NCBI RefSeq assembly: GCF_964026435.1
Contig: NZ_OZ032147.1
Location: 62,001 to 126,000 of the forward strand
DNA: 64,000 nucleotides
Source of the DNA: Rickettsia endosymbiont of Gonocerus acuteangulatus
GTDB taxonomy: Bacteria; Pseudomonadota; Alphaproteobacteria; Rickettsiales; Rickettsiaceae
Direction of reading: 5' to 3'
A model generated the notes under the pieces. The model saw only the letters and a list, made by a program, of their open reading frames with translations. It was not told where the DNA came from and made no database searches. Shown one piece after another: positions 60,719 to 64,000 of this stretch (position 1 is the first letter of the stretch; the number at the start of each line of letters is the position of its first letter). Position numbers and translations under genes: made by a program.

Positions 60719-63214
60719 ATGAATATCGAACAGAAATGGCAACAGATTTGGCAAAAAGAAAAAGCCTTTGAAGTATCAAACGAAAGTAGCAAACCTAAAT
60801 ATTACGTTTTAGAGATGCTACCTTATCCATCCGGTAAAATTCACGTAGGTCACGTACGTAATTACTCTATAGGTGATGTAGTTGCTAGATTCATGACTAT
60901 GCAAGGCTTTAACGTACTTCATCCTATGGGCTGGGACTCTTTCGGCTTACCGGCAGAAAATGCAGCAATAAAAAACAATTCTCACCCAAAAGAGTGGACT
61001 TATTCGAATATCGAGAATATGAAAAAGCAGCTGAAATCGATGGGCTTTTCCTATGATTGGTCTAGAGAGATAAATAGTTGCGATCCTGATTATTATAAAC
61101 ATGAGCAAAAATTCTTCCTAGAGCTTTATGAAAGAAATCTTGCTTATCAAAAAGATTCTCTTGTTAACTGGGATCCAGTTGATAATACTGTACTTGCAAA
61201 CGAACAGGTTGTTGATGGGCGTGGTTGGCGTTCAGGTGCGATAGTTGAAAAGCGTTATTTAAAGCAATGGTTCTTAAAAATCATGAATTATGCTGAAGAG
61301 TTATTGAATGAGATTTCAAATTTAATGGAGTGGCCTGAAGCAGTACGCTCTATGCAAGAAAAATGGATCGGTAAATCTGTAGGTGCTAACTTTCGTTTTA
61401 AAATTAAAGATAATGAAGATTCTATAGAGGTTTTCTCAACTAAGCCTGAAACTATCTTTGGAGCTAGCTTTATAGGTATTGCTTTTAACCATCCAATAAT
61501 AGAAAAATTAGTTTCTAAAACTCCTGCAATAGAAAATTTTATCGCTAAATGCTCTAATATAACCGGCTCTGCTGAACTTGACAAAGCTGAGAAAGAGGGA
61601 ATATTTACAGGGTTGTATGTTATTCATCCTTTTGACTCAAATATAACTTTACCTGTTGTTATTACTAATTTCGTGTTGATGGATTACGGCACAGGTGCAG
61701 TTTTTGGCTGCCCTGCTCATGATCAGCGTGACCATGAGTTAGCTGTTAAAATGAATTTACCTATAAAGCAGGTAATTGAAGCAGATACTGATGTGCAGAA
61801 AGCTGCTTATACTGAAGATGGAATAATTATTAATTCTGGTTTTCTAAACGGCTTATCTACTAATGAAGCTAAGCAAAGAGTCATAGAAGAATTTGAGAAA
61901 TTAAGCATAGGCAAACGCACAATAAATTATCGCCTGAAAGATTGGGGGATCTCAAGACAACGTTTTTGGGGCTGTCCTATCCCTATAATTCATTGTGATT
62001 CTTGCGGTTTAGTACCTGTACCTGACTCGGATTTACCGGTTACGCTACCTGATTACGTGAAATTTGATGGTCACGGCAACCCTTTAGACAATCACCCAAC
62101 TTGGAAGCATGTTCACTGCCCGAAATGTAGCAAGCCTGCTATTCGTGAAACTGATACTTTTGATACATTCTTTGAATCTTCTTGGTATTTCACAAGATAT
62201 TGTAATAGCCAAGCTCTAGAAATAAGCGATAAAAAAGCTTGCGATTATTGGTTGCCGGTTGATAAATATATTGGTGGCATTGAACACGCCGTAATGCATT
62301 TATTATATGCAAGATTCTTTACCAAAGTAATGAACGAGCAAAATTATGTTAGCGTCCGTGAACCTTTTAAAGGATTATTCACGCAAGGTATGGTACTGCA
62401 CGCTACTTATAAAGACGAGCATAATAATTGGCTATATCCTGAGGAAGTAATTAAAAAAGGTAATGAATTTTTCCATAAAGAAAATGGCAGTTTGGTTACA
62501 CAAGGTCGCATCGAGAAAATGAGTAAATCCAAAAAGAACCTCATTGATCTTGAAACTATGCAACAGCAATATGGTGCAGATGCAATAAGATTTTTCGTAT
62601 TATCTGACAGCCCACCGGAAAAAGATTTAGAATGGTCAGCAAGCGGTATTGAGGGGAGTGCACGTTTTATCAATAAGCTTGAACAGATGCAAGAAGCGAT
62701 AATAAAGCTTTCAGATAATGACAATACTAATAAAGAATTAAAGAGGTTAATTCATTTTACCATCAAACATGTTACTGAGGATATAAAACATTTTGCTTTA
62801 AATAGAGCAATAGCACGTATGCGTGAGCTTTTTAATGCTATATCGAGCGAGATAAATAAAGAAGAAATTGACGTGCAGAACGCAAAACACGGCTTTAATG
62901 TACTAATTCAGCTATTATATCCCTTCATCCCGCATATTACAGAAGAAATTTGGCAAAAGCTTGGTCACAAAACATTTTTATATAATGTGGCATTTCCTAC
63001 TTTTAATGAATCGATGCTAGAGCTAGATACATATGTTATGGCAGTTCAGGTTAATGGTAAGCTTCGTGATACTTATGAGTTTAATACATCCGCAAGTGAA
63101 GATGAAATAAAGCAAATTGCTATTAACTTACCGAAAGTTCAAAAATTTTTAGAAGGCAAAGAGCCTAAAAAAATTATCCTTGTTCCTAAAAAGATCATAA
63201 ATATTATTTGTTGA
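60719..63214 (+). CDS. leuS: Leucyl-tRNA synthetase
   Basis: This 831-residue class I synthetase charges tRNA-Leu and edits misactivated amino acids. It shows the HIGH-type motif in PYPSGKIHVGHVRNYS (about residue 41), the CP1 editing domain (STKPETIFGASFIGIAFNHP and GTGAVFGCPAHDQRDHE) and a zinc-ribbon-like CPKCSKP segment. The KMSKS loop is at about residues 600-604 (EKMSKSKKN), with an anticodon-binding helical domain at the end. The length is slightly below the E. coli enzyme. The start at 60,719 gives the canonical MNIEQKWQQIWQKEK. Confidence 0.96.
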   Translation: MNIEQKWQQIWQKEKAFEVSNESSKPKYYVLEMLPYPSGKIHVGHVRNYSIGDVVARFMTMQGFNVLHPMGWDSFGLPAENAAIKNNSHPKEWTYSNIENMKKQLKSMGFSYDWSREINSCDPDYYKHEQKFFLELYERNLAYQKDSLVNWDPVDNTVLANEQVVDGRGWRSGAIVEKRYLKQWFLKIMNYAEELLNEISNLMEWPEAVRSMQEKWIGKSVGANFRFKIKDNEDSIEVFSTKPETIFGASFIGIAFNHPIIEKLVSKTPAIENFIAKCSNITGSAELDKAEKEGIFTGLYVIHPFDSNITLPVVITNFVLMDYGTGAVFGCPAHDQRDHELAVKMNLPIKQVIEADTDVQKAAYTEDGIIINSGFLNGLSTNEAKQRVIEEFEKLSIGKRTINYRLKDWGISRQRFWGCPIPIIHCDSCGLVPVPDSDLPVTLPDYVKFDGHGNPLDNHPTWKHVHCPKCSKPAIRETDTFDTFFESSWYFTRYCNSQALEISDKKACDYWLPVDKYIGGIEHAVMHLLYARFFTKVMNEQNYVSVREPFKGLFTQGMVLHATYKDEHNNWLYPEEVIKKGNEFFHKENGSLVTQGRIEKMSKSKKNLIDLETMQQQYGADAIRFFVLSDSPPEKDLEWSASGIEGSARFINKLEQMQEAIIKLSDNDNTNKELKRLIHFTIKHVTEDIKHFALNRAIARMRELFNAISSEINKEEIDVQNAKHGFNVLIQLLYPFIPHITEEIWQKLGHKTFLYNVAFPTFNESMLELDTYVMAVQVNGKLRDTYEFNTSASEDEIKQIAINLPKVQKFLEGKEPKKIILVPKKIINIIC

Positions 63215-63235
63215 AGATTCTCATCACGCAACTCC

Positions 63236-63314
63236 TGTCATCCCGTGACTTGATCACGGGATCTTATATTACATTATGTGTCCTGAGATCCCGTGGACAA
63301 ACCATGAGATGACA
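63236..63314. repeat. Palindromic repeat between leuS and ntrX
   Basis: TGTCATCCCGTGACTTGATC and its partner GATGACA-ended arm enclose GATCACGGGATC / GAGATCCCGTGG. From 63,315 to 63,463 the sequence is AT-rich promoter-like DNA without a gene. Confidence 0.7.
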
Positions 63315-63463
63315 TCTTATAATAACCTAACAAATTGTCATATTTTACCTAAATATTAAACTATCCATAAACATTGTGACAAAAATGTTATAAAAAAATG
63401 TTGCTTTCTTTTAAATTCGGCATTAACGTATATATTTATATCAATATTTTAGGGTAAGTCATA

Positions 63464-64000
63464 ATGTCATCGATAGATGTTTTAATAGTAGACGATGAAG
63501 ACGATATAAGGGATCTATGTGCTGCAATTTTGAAAGATGAGGGTTTCAGTCCTAAAGTTGCAGCTAATAGTACACAAGCTCTTAAAATACTTTCTGAAAA
63601 ACCGGTATCTGCGGTAGTACTTGATATTTGGCTTCAAGGGAGCGAGATGGATGGTCTTGGTATCTTAGAGGTAATTAAAAAACACTATCCTTTAATGCCG
63701 GTAATAATTATTAGTGGTCATGGTACAATAGAGACAGCAGTAAATGCTATAAAAATGGGAGCTTACGACTATTTAGAAAAACCCTTTAATAATAATAAAT
63801 TAGTTATTTTACTCAAAAGAGCTTGTGAAGTTACAAAGCTAAAACGTGAGAATATAGATTTAAAATCAAAAGTTATAGATAAAACTGAATTAGTAGGCAA
63901 CTCTACTATTACTTTAAAATATAAAGCAGAAATAGATAAAGCGGCAAGCTCCAGCAGCCGTATTATGATTCATGGTAAAGTAGGTAGTGGTAAAGAGTTA
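63464..64000 (+). CDS. ntrX: NtrC/NtrX-type response regulator, N-terminal part
   Basis: 179 codons lie in the window. A receiver domain (residues 1-120) has the acidic pocket [12 protein letters not shown], phospho-acceptor Asp in [14 protein letters not shown], the Thr/Ser switch [13 protein letters not shown] and Lys in DYLEKPFNN. It is followed by a linker and the start of the sigma-54 AAA+ domain ([17 protein letters not shown], Walker A). This is the layout of NtrX, partner of the membrane kinase NtrY in alphaproteobacteria. AGGG lies at the right distance before the ATG. The C-terminal HTH is outside the window. Confidence 0.88.
   Translation, partial: MSSIDVLIVDDEDDIRDLCAAILKDEGFSPKVAANSTQALKILSEKPVSAVVLDIWLQGSEMDGLGILEVIKKHYPLMPVIIISGHGTIETAVNAIKMGAYDYLEKPFNNNKLVILLKRACEVTKLKRENIDLKSKVIDKTELVGNSTITLKYKAEIDKAASSSSRIMIHGKVGSGKEL

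Overview
The window is very AT-rich and dense with palindromic repeats. Its protein repertoire is that of an obligate intracellular Rickettsia: duplicated VirB4, AmpG-type permeases, an OmpB-type lysine methyltransferase, Sca-type autotransporter, DUF2748, gene-transfer-agent (GTA) relics. I cannot name the species from sequence alone. The load of insertion sequences (IS) and plasmid-type genes resembles IS-rich, plasmid-carrying Rickettsia rather than the streamlined typhus group.

Layout. (1) Positions 1-27,560 are a conserved chromosomal backbone. On the minus strand: lpdA 5' end, dps, ccmA with two small upstream genes, nuoM-L-K-J, a lysine methyltransferase broken by one frameshift, an outer-membrane barrel protein, a decayed terC, a 1138-residue secreted protein, a second-type virB4, serS, tatC, a HigA-like antitoxin remnant, ampG-like and AsmA-like genes. 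On the plus strand: ugd and dnaE. As I remember the R. prowazekii gene order, dnaE is followed directly by ccmC and polA. (2) Positions 27,570-51,800 appear to be about 24 kb of foreign DNA between dnaE and ccmC-polA. It holds IS630, IS4-like, IS5, two nested IS21 and two IS200 copies. Between them lie plasmid-type genes: a truncated gene with a DnaA N-terminal domain, a Sca12-like autotransporter, parA with a small partner, a broken helix-turn-helix (HTH) gene and a winged-helix candidate rep gene. Remnants of an integrase, a RelE toxin, TraC, Rpn nucleases and a DUF2748 gene pair are also present. A ~380 bp inverted duplication of the autotransporter/parA intergenic region brackets 12.7 kb of this island. 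(3) Positions 51,868-64,000 return to backbone: ccmC, polA, then a short IS-rich scar with relics of GTA genes (DUF2163, major capsid) and an intact-looking prohead protease, then a DUF3576 gene, leuS and the start of ntrX.

How the parts work together. The backbone encodes respiration (complex I, cytochrome c maturation), protein export (Tat), a type IV secretion ATPase, cell-envelope functions, DNA replication and repair, and tRNA charging. The island looks like an integrated or recombined plasmid that is decaying through nested transposition. Many genes there are truncated, but parA, the parA partner, the autotransporter and most of the candidate rep gene remain open.

No rRNA, tRNA or CRISPR array was seen. 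Between genes there are at least ten palindromic repeat elements of the Rickettsia type, one of them inside the nuoL reading frame.
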